A stretch of DNA of 64,000 nucleotides from Rhodospirillum sp. (GTDB lineage: Bacteria > Pseudomonadota > Alphaproteobacteria > Dongiales > Dongiaceae): positions 62,001 through 126,000 of the forward strand of contig PNKY01000001.1 of the NCBI GenBank assembly GCA_013822765.1, written 5' to 3'. The first letter of the stretch is position 1. Every line of letters begins with the position of its first letter. Shown piece by piece: positions 47,236 through 56,186 of the stretch. The notes under the pieces are model-generated. The model did not search any database. It had not been told where the DNA came from and was given only the letters and a program-made list of their open reading frames with translations. Position numbers and translations under genes: made by a program.

Positions 47236-47253
47236 CCGTCTCGATGGAGACGG
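47236..47253 (+). promoter_or_regulatory. Leader hairpin just before the rnk ribosome site
   Basis: CCGTCTC and GAGACGG form a perfect seven-pair stem with loop GATG, ending three bases before the AAGGAG of rnk. It may influence ribosome access or protect the transcript. Confidence 0.35.
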
Positions 47254-47267
47254 GCCAAGGAGAGTCC

Positions 47268-47675
47268 ATGGAAAAGCAACCGCATGTCGACACGCGGCAC
47301 CTGCCGGAGATTGTGGTCGGCGGCACCGATCACGCACGCCTGACCAGCCTGGCGAACGCGGCCTTCGACACCGTGCCCGACACCGCGGAGGAGCTGCTGT
47401 CGGAGCTGGAGCGTGCGCGGGTCGTCGCTGACGAAGCGGTGCCGCGCGACGTGGTGCGCATGGGCTCGCTGGTTGAGTTCGAGTCCGCGGGCGACCGCAA
47501 GCGCGTCATGCTGGTGTTCCCGCCCGAGGCGGACATCGCAGCGGGCAAGGTATCGGTGCTGACGCCGGTCGGCGCCGCGCTGATCGGGCTGGCGAAGGGT
47601 CAGTCCATCGCCTGGACCGCGCGCGACGGCACCAGCCACGCGCTGACCATCCGCTCGGTCGAGCAACCCCACTAA
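47268..47675 (+). CDS. rnk: Nucleoside diphosphate kinase regulator Rnk-like (GreA/GreB C-terminal domain)
   Basis: 135 residues from ATG 47268, with AAGGAG in good position; the frame is open upstream to 47190 but that part is leader. Family features are LPEIVVGGTDHARL near the start, and RMGSLVEFES, SVLTPVGAALIGLAKGQS in the GreA-type FKBP-like domain. Rnk binds RNA polymerase near the secondary channel and affects nucleotide pools in other bacteria. It is convergent with the N-acetyltransferase gene. Confidence 0.9.
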   Translation: MEKQPHVDTRHLPEIVVGGTDHARLTSLANAAFDTVPDTAEELLSELERARVVADEAVPRDVVRMGSLVEFESAGDRKRVMLVFPPEADIAAGKVSVLTPVGAALIGLAKGQSIAWTARDGTSHALTIRSVEQPH

Positions 47676-47689
47676 GCGTGAGACGCGGC

Positions 47690-48526
47690 TCAGCTGGCGG
47701 AAAAATCCGGCCAGTCGAGCCGCGCCAGCTTGGCCGCGAACGCCGGCTCGTCCGGCACCACCACGCCGAACAGTTCCTTGAGCACCGCGGAGATCTCCGC
47801 GGCGCTGGTCAGCACGCGCTGATCACTCTCGCCATTCATGCGATGGATCGACAGACGGTTGTTGCGCAAGCCGTGGCGCCCGTCGGCGGTCGCGCGCGCG
47901 GCGATCAGCGAGGTCACGAAATGCGAGGCCGGCCAGGTCGAGACATAGTGGTTGGCGACCTGGTAGTCGACCGGCGCCTGCTCCTGCAGGTCGAACATGT
48001 AGAACGACATCCAGTGGCCCTTGAGATTGCACTGCAGGGTGTAGGCGCCGTCGTTCTTGAGCAGGCGGAAGGATTCGTGCGGCGTCTCCTGCACGATGTC
48101 CGGCACCAGGCGCAGGCACGTCGTCGGGCTCATGCCGAACCCGACATCGGCGATATAGGTGCCTTCCGCCAACTCTACCCGCAGGATCATGTGGCTGCGC
48201 GGCGGGATGGTGTCGGGCGGATTGTTCCACACCACGCGCCCGGCGAGGCCCGAGACGCGGAACCCGAGCGCGCGCAGGGCCTGGAACAGCAGGCCGTTGT
48301 GCTCGAAGCAATAGCCGCCGCGCTGCGAGCGGACCAGCTTCTGCTGCAGGGACTCGACATCGAGCTTGACTGGCAGCGCCAGCAGCGGATTCAGATTCTC
48401 GAACGCGATCGCCTGCGGATGCAGCAACTGGATCGCGCGCAGCGTCTCCAGCGTTGGCGCGTGGGCGCCGTCATAGCCGATGCGCGCAAAATAGGCGTCG
48501 AGATCGAAATTTGCGTCGGAGCTCAT
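47690..48526 (-). CDS. nat: Arylamine N-acetyltransferase
   Basis: 278 residues. The catalytic Cys is in RGGYCFEHN (near residue 70), the His in RSHMILRV (near 112) and the Asp in ADVGFG (near 125), the classical NAT triad. It transfers acetyl from acetyl-CoA to aromatic amines or hydrazines in the cytosol. FENLNPLL near residue 43 is another family block. No linked pathway genes are seen. Confidence 0.95.
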   Translation of the reverse strand: MSSDANFDLDAYFARIGYDGAHAPTLETLRAIQLLHPQAIAFENLNPLLALPVKLDVESLQQKLVRSQRGGYCFEHNGLLFQALRALGFRVSGLAGRVVWNNPPDTIPPRSHMILRVELAEGTYIADVGFGMSPTTCLRLVPDIVQETPHESFRLLKNDGAYTLQCNLKGHWMSFYMFDLQEQAPVDYQVANHYVSTWPASHFVTSLIAARATADGRHGLRNNRLSIHRMNGESDQRVLTSAAEISAVLKELFGVVVPDEPAFAAKLARLDWPDFSAS

Positions 48527-48584
48527 GCCGCCATCTTATGCCATGCGCCGCCTCGCGCCACTCCCTTGCGGCGCGATCGCCGCT

Positions 48585-50399
48585 CTACGCCGCCTTCGGC
48601 CGGGCGCGCAGGAAATGGCGTCCGATATCGCCCGGATGCGCAATAAACAGCGGTCCCCACGACGGATTCGATTCGTGCATCCGCTTGAGCACGTCCAGCA
48701 TCCGTGCGAACACGGTCGCGACCGTCGCCTTGCCGGAAAGCGCCGTCACGGCTGCCGCCGCGACGACATGAGCGGCATAGACTCCGGTCTCGTGGCTGGC
48801 GCTGATCGGAGCGTTGGAGAGCATCGCCGCCTGGAGCGCCTGCACGATGTCCTCGTCCTCGTCGCGCCAATCCTGGATGTCGATGAAGGCGTGCTGATTG
48901 AGCGAGGACATGCGCGATGCGCCCAACGTCTTCGCCACGATCTCGCAGGATTGCTTGGCGCGATCGAGGGAGATGGGAGATTTCCCGATCTTGATCCGCG
49001 TCACGTCCTTTTCTGTCTCGCGCTCGATGAGGTCGGCCCAATCGGGCGCGCCCGAGAAGCTCAGCAACCGCACGGTCGACGCCGCGAGGAAGCCGCGCAG
49101 GATGTCGGCCGGATGAAGATCGTCGGCCTCGCCGACGTTGCTGAGCCTCGCCGGGCCCACGGTCGCATTCCAGCCGCGGAAGAATCCGATCAGGCCGATG
49201 CCGGCCGCCGGTCCCATGTTGAGGATGCCGAGGACGTCCGATGCCGTCTCGTCGATCCGCTCGGCCCAGTAATCGTCGAGCCCCGCTCCGATCTTCGCGT
49301 CGCGCAAGGCCGCGAACACCTTGTTCTTGCATTCTTCCTGCAGGCCTTCGTCGGCGTGCAGGATGTCGTGCCCGGCCGCCTCGTGCGACAGCGAGGTCCA
49401 GGCCATCAGGCCAAGGCGCGCGTTCGAGGGTGGCATGTTGACGATGGCGGCATTGACGTCGAAGGTCTCGGTCGAATCGATCGGCCAGGTATAGGGCCCC
49501 GACTCCGGGTCGCCCCACTTGACCAGCGGCGCCAGCACGCCGTTGTCGGGCGGCTTGATACCGGCGCGGTCCTCGGCACTCAGGAACCCGTCATAGAGGT
49601 CGCTGACCACTTCTTCGAACGCGTCGGTGGCAATCTCCTCGAACTTCTCGCCGTTCTGGAGGATGGCATGGGCGATGTCGAACAACAGCCCAGCCGCATT
49701 TTCACGGGTCGGATCGCGGGTGATCACCTGCTGGAACCCGTGCGCGCCGAGTTCCTGCAGCTGCGCCACGAATGGATCCGCGCAATGCCGACGGTACAGC
49801 GGCGGCAGGCTGAGACGCGCGGCCTGCAACCGTTCCATCAGCCGCTCGAAATCGCTGGGTTCAGCGGGGCCCGCCGATTCATCGTTGCAGGCGTCACGCG
49901 CATCCGCGATGCAGGTCGCCATGCCTGGCAGCTTCAACGCCGGCGCGGGCTTCTTCCTGCTCAGGCTGTGAACGGCTTTCTCGGGGGACCGGCTGGTCCG
50001 CATGCCCGCCAGCCGCGCCATGCGCCGTTCCGCAGGATCGTCCCCGACGAACCTGCATTCGCGCGGATCGATCGCACCCGCCCGGTCGACCGCCATGCGA
50101 AAGATCGCCGGCGATGACTTGTCGAGGTGCACCTCGCCTGACAGCAGGATCAGCTTCTTGGTGAAGAACGGCAGCAGCTTGGCGCCGGTCAATGCCTTGC
50201 GGATCGCCGCCGGCGGGATGTCGCCGGTGTTGGAGATGATGCCCAGCTTGAACCCCAGCTTTTTCAGCGCCTGCAGCGCTTCGCGCGCGCCCGGCAGCAC
50301 GATGAAGGCCTTCAGCGTGTTGTCCGGATTGAGCACGGGATCCACCAAAGTGGCGCCGAGATCAAAGAAGACGGTGGAGGCCGGATTGGTGCTTGCCAT
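48585..50399 (-). CDS. HAD-like domain fused to a putative metallohydrolase domain
   Basis: 604 residues from ATG 50399, with GAGGGG upstream. Residues 1-145 are HAD-like: FFDLGATLV (motif I nucleophile D13, but Gly where the acid/base Asp normally sits), IISNTGD (motif II), LDKSSPAIF (motif III Lys) and RFVGDDPAERR (motif IV). Residues about 185-600 are a second domain I do not recognise. It holds SHEAAGHDILHA (H339, E340, H344, an HExxxH pattern) and RIDETASDVLGIL (E384, D388), which recall the zinc site and NExxSD helix of thermolysin-like enzymes but with different spacing. A combined phosphatase/hydrolase is possible; neither activity is proven. Confidence 0.75.
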   Translation of the reverse strand: MASTNPASTVFFDLGATLVDPVLNPDNTLKAFIVLPGAREALQALKKLGFKLGIISNTGDIPPAAIRKALTGAKLLPFFTKKLILLSGEVHLDKSSPAIFRMAVDRAGAIDPRECRFVGDDPAERRMARLAGMRTSRSPEKAVHSLSRKKPAPALKLPGMATCIADARDACNDESAGPAEPSDFERLMERLQAARLSLPPLYRRHCADPFVAQLQELGAHGFQQVITRDPTRENAAGLLFDIAHAILQNGEKFEEIATDAFEEVVSDLYDGFLSAEDRAGIKPPDNGVLAPLVKWGDPESGPYTWPIDSTETFDVNAAIVNMPPSNARLGLMAWTSLSHEAAGHDILHADEGLQEECKNKVFAALRDAKIGAGLDDYWAERIDETASDVLGILNMGPAAGIGLIGFFRGWNATVGPARLSNVGEADDLHPADILRGFLAASTVRLLSFSGAPDWADLIERETEKDVTRIKIGKSPISLDRAKQSCEIVAKTLGASRMSSLNQHAFIDIQDWRDEDEDIVQALQAAMLSNAPISASHETGVYAAHVVAAAAVTALSGKATVATVFARMLDVLKRMHESNPSWGPLFIAHPGDIGRHFLRARPKAA

Positions 50400-50473
50400 T
50401 GGAATTCCCCTCGAGAGTCGCTCGATAGCGGATGATATCCGAAGAATCTATCGGTGCATCTTGGAAGTGTTGC

Positions 50474-51253
50474 TCAGGCGGGTAAGGCAGATGCGCGCCG
50501 CGTGAGTGCGGGGCCGTATCGCGCAATGACGATCGCGGCGGTACCGACCCAAAGCGCCGCGAACAGCCACCAAAGGCGCAACATATCATCCCCGGAAATC
50601 CATCTGAACATCATGGCCGATACGTTGACGGAGGTATGGAACAGCATCGGCAGCAGCAGGCTGCCCTGCGTGTGCAGATAGATCCAGGTCACGATGATCG
50701 CGAAGGATAGGACGCTGACCATCCAGGGCACGATGTTGCCGAAATTGTATTCGACGCCGAACAGCGGCAGATGCCAGATGATGTGCAGCACGCTGAGGAT
50801 CAGGCTGGCCGCCAGCGCCGAGCGTCTCGCCATCAGCCGCGGCAACGCGAACCCGCGCCATGCCGGTTCTTCGCCCAGGGCGATGAACAACAGGATGAAG
50901 ACGAATCGCGCGCCGAGATCGGCCCAGCCGGGGAAATGCGGCTCCCAGGCGGCGCCGAGCTTGAGACTGAGTCCGACGGCACCGGCCGTGATGATGGGCG
51001 GCAGCAACAGCACCAGCACATACCAGCGCAATCCGACACGCCACTGGACGATCCGCTTCAGGAACTGCCAGACCGCGCTCCGGCCGCCGATGATCACCAG
51101 AACGACCAGGGCCGCCAGCAACGGGCCAGGCGGCAGAATGGTGGATGGCGCGTTCTCTGGGTCGAGCGCGGCCCACACCCACGGCCACCAGGACACCGCA
51201 TAGGCCAGCGCGAAGAACGCGACCAAAGGATGGCGCTTGATCCAAGACAACAT
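50474..51253 (-). CDS. CPBP-family intramembrane metalloprotease
   Basis: 259 residues and about seven to eight membrane helices. The family motif EEPAWRGF (EExxxR) is near residue 127, and HIIWHLP (second metal His) is near 157. CPBP (CAAX-like) proteases cleave within membranes; bacterial roles include bacteriocin immunity and regulation. AGGGA precedes ATG 51253. Substrate unknown. Confidence 0.92.
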   Translation of the reverse strand: MLSWIKRHPLVAFFALAYAVSWWPWVWAALDPENAPSTILPPGPLLAALVVLVIIGGRSAVWQFLKRIVQWRVGLRWYVLVLLLPPIITAGAVGLSLKLGAAWEPHFPGWADLGARFVFILLFIALGEEPAWRGFALPRLMARRSALAASLILSVLHIIWHLPLFGVEYNFGNIVPWMVSVLSFAIIVTWIYLHTQGSLLLPMLFHTSVNVSAMMFRWISGDDMLRLWWLFAALWVGTAAIVIARYGPALTRRASALPA

Positions 51254-51314
51254 CAGTGTCCCTTCACGATGGGTGCGGGCCGACTATGATGGAAGGATCG
51301 TCAAAGACCGAATT

Positions 51315-51389
51315 TGGAGCGGGCGAAGGGATTCGAACCCTCGACCCCAACCTTGGCAAGGTTGTGCTCTACCCCTGAGCTACGCCCGC
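51315..51389 (-). tRNA. tRNA-Gly (anticodon GCC)
   Basis: The minus strand gives a full cloverleaf: acceptor GCGGGCG/CGCCCGC, D-arm with AGCTCAGGGGTAGAGC, anticodon loop TTGCCAA in a CAACC/GGTTG stem (anticodon GCC, reading GGC), T-arm GGTTCGAATCC and an encoded CCA. Confidence 0.95.
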
Positions 51390-51573
51390 GCTCCGTCGGT
51401 GGGCGGCGCGCATCATAGCGATCAGCGACGCATTTGCAAGTCTCTGATTTCGAGCCATTTCAATGGCTTGAGTGCCGAATCGGGGCATGACTGCGGCGAT
51501 GGGGCTGGCATTTCGCGGCGTCCTTCGGTATCTCAGCGCCTCGATTTGCCGATGGAAAGTGCCGCCCCGTCCC

Positions 51574-52110
51574 ATGACCCAATCCGCCCAGTCCGCCGCC
51601 GCGCCCGCCGCCGAACCGCTGCCCACCTCGCCCCAGCAATTGCTGGCGCGGCTGGAGGCGCTCGGCATCGCCTATCAGAACCACGAGCATGCGGCGGTGT
51701 TCACGGTCGAAGAGGCCAAGGCGCTGCGCGGCGCGCTGACCGGCGGCCACATCAAGAACCTGTTCCTCCGCAACAAAAAGGAGGAGATGTGGCTGGTGGT
51801 GGCGGAGGAGGACAAGCGCATCGACCTGAAGGCGCTGGGCGAGCGCCTGGGCGCGGGCAAGCTCTCCTTCGGCTCACCGGACCGGCTGCTGAGATGCCTC
51901 GGGGTCTTGCCGGGCGCGGTCACGCCCTTCGGCATCATCAACGACAAGGACCGCAAGGTGAAAGTGGTGCTGGACCGCGACCTGATGGGGTTCAACCCGG
52001 TGCACGCCCATCCGCTGGTCAACACCATGACGACGGCGCTTTCGCCCCAGGACCTGGTGAGATTCCTGGAGGCTGAGGGGCATAAGCCGGACATCCTGGA
52101 CATCGGATAA
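51574..52110 (+). CDS. Prolyl-tRNA editing-type deacylase (YbaK/ProXp family)
   Basis: 178 residues from ATG 51574; the longer frame back to 51472 adds a non-conserved leader. GGHIKNLFLRNKK (near residue 60) contains the catalytic Lys of the trans-editing family that clears mischarged tRNAs such as Ala- or Cys-tRNA-Pro. VKVVLDRDLM and NPVHAHPLVNT near the end are typical of the ProXp-ala/PrdX branch. It acts in the cytosol. Confidence 0.92.
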   Translation: MTQSAQSAAAPAAEPLPTSPQQLLARLEALGIAYQNHEHAAVFTVEEAKALRGALTGGHIKNLFLRNKKEEMWLVVAEEDKRIDLKALGERLGAGKLSFGSPDRLLRCLGVLPGAVTPFGIINDKDRKVKVVLDRDLMGFNPVHAHPLVNTMTTALSPQDLVRFLEAEGHKPDILDIG

Positions 52111-52127
52111 TGGGGCCAGACGCTGAG

Positions 52128-52149
52128 GGGCCCGGCTTGATCCGGGCCC
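52128..52149. terminator. GC-rich hairpin after the deacylase gene
   Basis: GGGCCCGG (52128-52135) and CCGGGCCC (52142-52149) pair perfectly around CTTGAT. There is no immediate T-run; an AATTTTTT stretch lies 34 bases further on. It may be a terminator or a short intergenic palindrome. Confidence 0.45.
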
Positions 52150-52203
52150 GCCGAAGGGCCAAATTAACGGCCAAGATCAGGGAATTTTTTGGAGTTGAGT
52201 GAA

Positions 52204-53145
52204 ATGGATCAGTTGATTGGCGGCGGCAAGCCGAGTGCCGGCAAACCGGGCGCCCCCGCAGGCGACCTGGTGAAGGACACCACCACCGCCTCGTTCCGCG
52301 CCGACGTGCTCGACGCCTCGATGCAGGTGCCGGTGATCGTCGATTTCTGGGCGCCGTGGTGCGGCCCGTGCAAGCAGCTTGGCCCGATCATCGAAAAGGC
52401 GGTGAAGGACGCGCGCGGCGCGGTCAAGCTGGTCAAGATCAACGTCGATGAGAACCAGGAACTGGCGGCGCAGATGCGCATCCAGTCGATCCCGGCGGTC
52501 TACGCCTTCTTCCAGGGCCGCCCGGTCGACGGCTTCGTCGGCGCCCAGCCGGAAAGCGCGCTGAAGCAATTCATCCAGAAGCTGGCCAAGCTTGGCGCGG
52601 GCGAAGCCGGCCCGTCGCCGATCGACGAGGCCCTGGAGCATGCCGAAGCTGCGCTCAAAGAAGGCGACCACGAGGCCGCCAGCGCGATATTCGCGCAGAT
52701 CCTGGAACATGAGCCGGACAACTTGAAGGCAATCGGCGGCATGGTGCGCTGCTGTATCGCGGTCGGCGAGCTGGACCAGGCCAGGCATTTCCTCAGCCAA
52801 GTGCCGGCGGCGAAGGCCAATGATCCGGCGATCGCGGGGGCGCGGGCGCAGATCGAATTGGCGGAAGCGGGCCAGAAGGCGGCCGGCCAGTCGCAGGAGT
52901 TGCGCGCCCGGGTCGATGCCAACCCGAAGGATTTCGAGGCGCGCTTCGCCCTGGCGCAGGCTTTGTTCGCCGGCGGCGAGCGCGAGGGTGGCGTCGATCA
53001 ACTGCTGGAGATCATCCGCGCCAACCGCGCCTGGAACGAAGAGGCGGCGCGCAAGGAGCTGGTGAAGTTCTTCGAAGCCATGGGCCCGACCGATCCGCTG
53101 ACCTTGAGCGCGCGGCGGCGCCTGTCCTCGATCCTGTTCAGCTAG
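52204..53145 (+). CDS. Thioredoxin-domain/TPR co-chaperone (YbbN/CnoX-like)
   Basis: 313 residues from ATG 52204, nine bases after GGAG. Residues about 30-130 form a thioredoxin domain with the active-site FWAPWCGPCKQL intact. The C-terminal half is helical and TPR-like. This two-part build matches YbbN/CnoX, a holdase co-chaperone that passes clients to GroEL or DnaK; here the CGPC site should also allow redox activity. The LON-domain gene follows after six bases. Confidence 0.92.
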   Translation: MDQLIGGGKPSAGKPGAPAGDLVKDTTTASFRADVLDASMQVPVIVDFWAPWCGPCKQLGPIIEKAVKDARGAVKLVKINVDENQELAAQMRIQSIPAVYAFFQGRPVDGFVGAQPESALKQFIQKLAKLGAGEAGPSPIDEALEHAEAALKEGDHEAASAIFAQILEHEPDNLKAIGGMVRCCIAVGELDQARHFLSQVPAAKANDPAIAGARAQIELAEAGQKAAGQSQELRARVDANPKDFEARFALAQALFAGGEREGGVDQLLEIIRANRAWNEEAARKELVKFFEAMGPTDPLTLSARRRLSSILFS

Positions 53146-53151
53146 GCGCGC

Positions 53152-53850
53152 ATGCGGCCCGGCCCGACGTCGCTCGGCCCCTTCGATCCCGGCTATCGCG
53201 CGCTGCCGGAGGCGCTGCCGATCTTTCCGCTGACCGGGGCGGTGCTGCTGCCTGGCGGTCGCCTGCCGCTCAACATCTTCGAGCCGCGCTACTTGGCCAT
53301 GACGCGCCACGCCTTGCTGCAGCCGACGCGCCTCATCGGCATGGTGCAGCCGGTGGAGCAGAATGCCGACCGCAACCTCGATCCGGCCGAGCGGCCCGCC
53401 GTGCAGCGCATCGGCTGCGCCGGCCGCATCATCCAGTTCCAGGAGACCGAAGAGGGCCGCTACACCATCACGCTGAGCGGCCTGATCCGCTTTTCGATCC
53501 GGCGCGAGCTCCCGTTGCACGAAGGCGGCTTCCGCATGGTGGAGCCGGACTTCGCGCCGTTCGCCGAGGACATGGCTGAGAGCGATTTCGAGATGGCGAC
53601 CAAGGCCGAGTTTCTGGCCGCCTTCAAAGGCTATGTCGAGACCAAGCAGCTGAAGGTCGACTGGGACGCCATCAAGGGCGCACCAGACGATCACCTGCTG
53701 GTGTCGCTCGCCATGCTGTCGCCGTTCTCGCCGGAAGAGAAGCAGAGCCTGCTGGAATGCGCCGACCTCGCGCAGCTGACGGCGATGATGACGGCGTTGT
53801 TCGAGCTCGCGGTCGCCAACCGGCAATCGCCCGATCGTATTTTGCATTGA
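53152..53850 (+). CDS. LON substrate-binding-domain protein
   Basis: 232 residues. The LON N-terminal domain fold is shown by [26 protein letters not shown] near the start and [18 protein letters not shown]. It lacks the AAA and protease domains of Lon. Such stand-alone proteins are common next to YbbN-like genes in alphaproteobacteria and may assist protein quality control. Confidence 0.93.
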   Translation: MRPGPTSLGPFDPGYRALPEALPIFPLTGAVLLPGGRLPLNIFEPRYLAMTRHALLQPTRLIGMVQPVEQNADRNLDPAERPAVQRIGCAGRIIQFQETEEGRYTITLSGLIRFSIRRELPLHEGGFRMVEPDFAPFAEDMAESDFEMATKAEFLAAFKGYVETKQLKVDWDAIKGAPDDHLLVSLAMLSPFSPEEKQSLLECADLAQLTAMMTALFELAVANRQSPDRILH

Positions 53851-53861
53851 GGGATTCCGCC

Positions 53862-54089
53862 ATGACCGACCTCACGCCCTCCGACCGCACGCCGGCTTTT
53901 GCCGTGGACCCGAAGCTGCTGGAGATCCTGGTGTGCCCACTGACCAAGGGCACGCTGATCTACGACCGTGAGAAACAGGAGCTGGTCAGCCGCGGCGCCG
54001 GCTTGGCCTATCCGATCCGCGACGGCATCCCGATCATGCTGGTCGACGAAGCCCGCCAGCTGACCGACGATGAGCTGGCGGCGAACTAG
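53862..54089 (+). CDS. Trm112-family small protein
   Basis: 75 residues from ATG 53862, with TGAGGGA upstream. [20 protein letters not shown] and [13 protein letters not shown] are the Trm112/UPF0434 hallmarks. Eukaryotic Trm112 is a zinc-binding activator of methyltransferases; this bacterial form keeps only one of the usual cysteines, so zinc binding is doubtful. It lies in a compact run with the YbbN-like, LON and DUF971 genes. Confidence 0.93.
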   Translation: MTDLTPSDRTPAFAVDPKLLEILVCPLTKGTLIYDREKQELVSRGAGLAYPIRDGIPIMLVDEARQLTDDELAAN

Positions 54090-54100
54090 CCGCTGCGTTC

Positions 54101-54499
54101 ATGACCACCGACAAGCACGAAGACCTCAGCACGCAGCATTGGCCGGTGGAGATCCGGCTGAAGCAGGCGGAGAAGGCGCTGGAGGTGGATTTCGACGATG
54201 GCGCGAAATTCCACTATCCGGCGGAGCTGCTGCGGGTCGAGAGTCCCTCAGCCGAGGTGATGGGGCATGGCCCGGGGCAAAAGACCATCGTCGCGGGGCG
54301 GCGCCATGTCGGCATCCTCGCGCTCGAGCCGGTCGGCAACTACGCCATCCGGATCAAGTTCGACGACCTGCACGACACCGGCCTCTATTCGTGGCGCTAT
54401 CTCTACGAGCTCGGGCGCGACCAGGAGAAGGTCTGGGCGGAGTATCTGAAGGCGCTGGCCGACAAGGGCCTCAGCCGCGATCCACGAGCGCGCCACTGA
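54101..54499 (+). CDS. DUF971 (gamma-butyrobetaine hydroxylase N-terminal-like) protein
   Basis: 132 residues. The motifs WPVEIRLKQAEKALEVDFDDG, YPAELLRVESPSAEV, and GNYAIRIKFDD.HDTGLYSWRYL-type blocks match DUF971, a domain seen alone or next to iron-sulfur carrier and Apbc-type genes. It follows the Trm112 gene by 11 bases. Its 3' end overlaps the convergent SDR-like gene by 29 bases. Confidence 0.92.
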   Translation: MTTDKHEDLSTQHWPVEIRLKQAEKALEVDFDDGAKFHYPAELLRVESPSAEVMGHGPGQKTIVAGRRHVGILALEPVGNYAIRIKFDDLHDTGLYSWRYLYELGRDQEKVWAEYLKALADKGLSRDPRARH

Positions 54500-56186
54500 C
54501 CATCATCCGGGCGGGTGCGTCGGCCGGCCGGGCGACATCCGCTGCGATCTCGTCCGGCTGCAGCCATCCGCGATAGTGCGCGAGCAGCCCGACCAGCGGC
54601 GCGGTCAGGCTGACATCGAACCAGAACCGGTCCTCCTCCACCTGCTCGAACGCCACCACCCGCGGCAGCAGCGCGCGCGGCAGGCGGATGCCGAACAGCT
54701 TGCCCTTGACGATCTGGTAATGCAGCCGCGTGCCGTCCCAGCGCAGGCGGATGGTGAAGGCGAAGGCGCCGAACCGCTCGGTGATCTCGCCCGGGATGCG
54801 CGCGCGGCCGAGGCGCGAGCGCATGATGCGGCCGGCGAAATCGCGCTCCCAATGCTCGGTGCCGCCGCGTGCGGTGAAGCGCACGGTCACCGGCAGGTCG
54901 CGCCCGGCACGCGGCATGCGGAACAGGGCGCGGATCAGCAGCGCGAGCGGATTGCTGCCGCGGTCGACATCGCAACGCCCGCTGGCGGAGGCGCACTGCT
55001 GGCGGCTGTGGATGATGCGGATCGGCTCCGGCAGGCGGCTGAAGTCGCGGTGCATGGCGAGCGCGAACAGGTCGCTGCGATCCTTGGCGCGGCCAAGGGT
55101 GAAGACCGGCAGATGCGCGACCTGAGCGAGGATCTCATCGAGATCGAGAATGCCGAGGCACGGATAGGCGCCCGCTGGCAGGCGTTCGCCGTGCGCCAGC
55201 CGCGCCACCAGCGCCGCCGCCGGCGCCGCCGGCACGAACGGCCCCTGTCCCTTTTCCGCGACCAGGCGCCAGCGATAGGACATTTGCCGGCCGTCGGCGT
55301 TGATGCCTTCGACATCCACCAGCATTCCGCCGCGGTCGCTGCCCAGCGGGTGCAGCTGGTCGCCGATCCAGTGCAGCGGGCGGCGCAACGGCAGCAGGCT
55401 CTTGAGCCAGCCGCGCTTCACCGGCCAGGACAGCAGCCACAGCCCGACATGCAGGATGGACAGCTCGAGGCCGGCATAGAACTCGACCGCCTTCAACGTC
55501 GGATACAACTGCGGCAGCAGCACGAGGTCGGGCGCGTCGCAAGCGGACAGCCAGCGCTTGCCGAGGCCGCGCTCGCGATCGATGCGAATGCGGCGGCGAT
55601 GCATCTCGCCCCAGCCCGGCACCGTCGTCCAGCGGCCGGCGCGCAATGCCGGCAGGGGCTTCCCGGCCTGGCCGACGATTGCCTGCACCAGGCTCGAACC
55701 CCTGGGCGCGCGATTGCCTGGGCTGATGCCGATGCGCACGAAGGTGGGCGCCAGCTCCGCCTCAGCCACCACAGCGCCTGAGAGCGCCGGCACGGTGCTG
55801 GCGCCGGTGATGACGGCGACACCCTTGGCGCGCGCGGCGCCGTCGAGCTGCGCGATGCCGGTCACGAACTGATGCGAGTCGGAGAGGTCGATGTAATGGA
55901 TGCCGGCCTCGATGCACGCCTCGGCCACGCGATAGTCGGCGCCCTGGAACGGGCCGACGGTGTTGACGACGACATCCGGCCGGCGCGCCATCAAGGCGGC
56001 GAGATCGGCGTCCCTGGCGATGTCGAGCGCCGCATGATTGGCTTTCAGCTCTTGCGCCAGTGCTTCCGCCTGCCTGGCATCGCGCCCGACGATCAGGATC
56101 GCGACGTTGTCCATGCGCGTCAGCAGGCGGCAGATCCGGCTGCCGAAGGCGCCATAGCCGCCCACCACGGCGACGTGGAGGGTCAG
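54471..56186 (-). CDS. Saccharopine-dehydrogenase-like NAD(P)-binding protein with DUF4166 domain (CTG start inferred)
   Basis: 571 residues. A Rossmann domain opens with LHVAVVGGYGAFGSRICRLL; VVNTVGPFQGADYRVAEACI and ITGASTVPALSG follow, typical of saccharopine-dehydrogenase-like reductases. The C-terminal ~190 residues match DUF4166 (VTVRFTARGGTEHWERDFAG). The reading frame has no ATG, GTG or TTG ahead of the first beta strand; the best start is CTG 56186, overlapping the TGA of the upstream ubiH-like gene. This argues for translational coupling. Cytosolic, substrate unknown. Confidence 0.82.
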   Translation of the reverse strand: MTLHVAVVGGYGAFGSRICRLLTRMDNVAILIVGRDARQAEALAQELKANHAALDIARDADLAALMARRPDVVVNTVGPFQGADYRVAEACIEAGIHYIDLSDSHQFVTGIAQLDGAARAKGVAVITGASTVPALSGAVVAEAELAPTFVRIGISPGNRAPRGSSLVQAIVGQAGKPLPALRAGRWTTVPGWGEMHRRRIRIDRERGLGKRWLSACDAPDLVLLPQLYPTLKAVEFYAGLELSILHVGLWLLSWPVKRGWLKSLLPLRRPLHWIGDQLHPLGSDRGGMLVDVEGINADGRQMSYRWRLVAEKGQGPFVPAAPAAALVARLAHGERLPAGAYPCLGILDLDEILAQVAHLPVFTLGRAKDRSDLFALAMHRDFSRLPEPIRIIHSRQQCASASGRCDVDRGSNPLALLIRALFRMPRAGRDLPVTVRFTARGGTEHWERDFAGRIMRSRLGRARIPGEITERFGAFAFTIRLRWDGTRLHYQIVKGKLFGIRLPRALLPRVVAFEQVEEDRFWFDVSLTAPLVGLLAHYRGWLQPDEIAADVARPADAPARMMVSGALVDRG

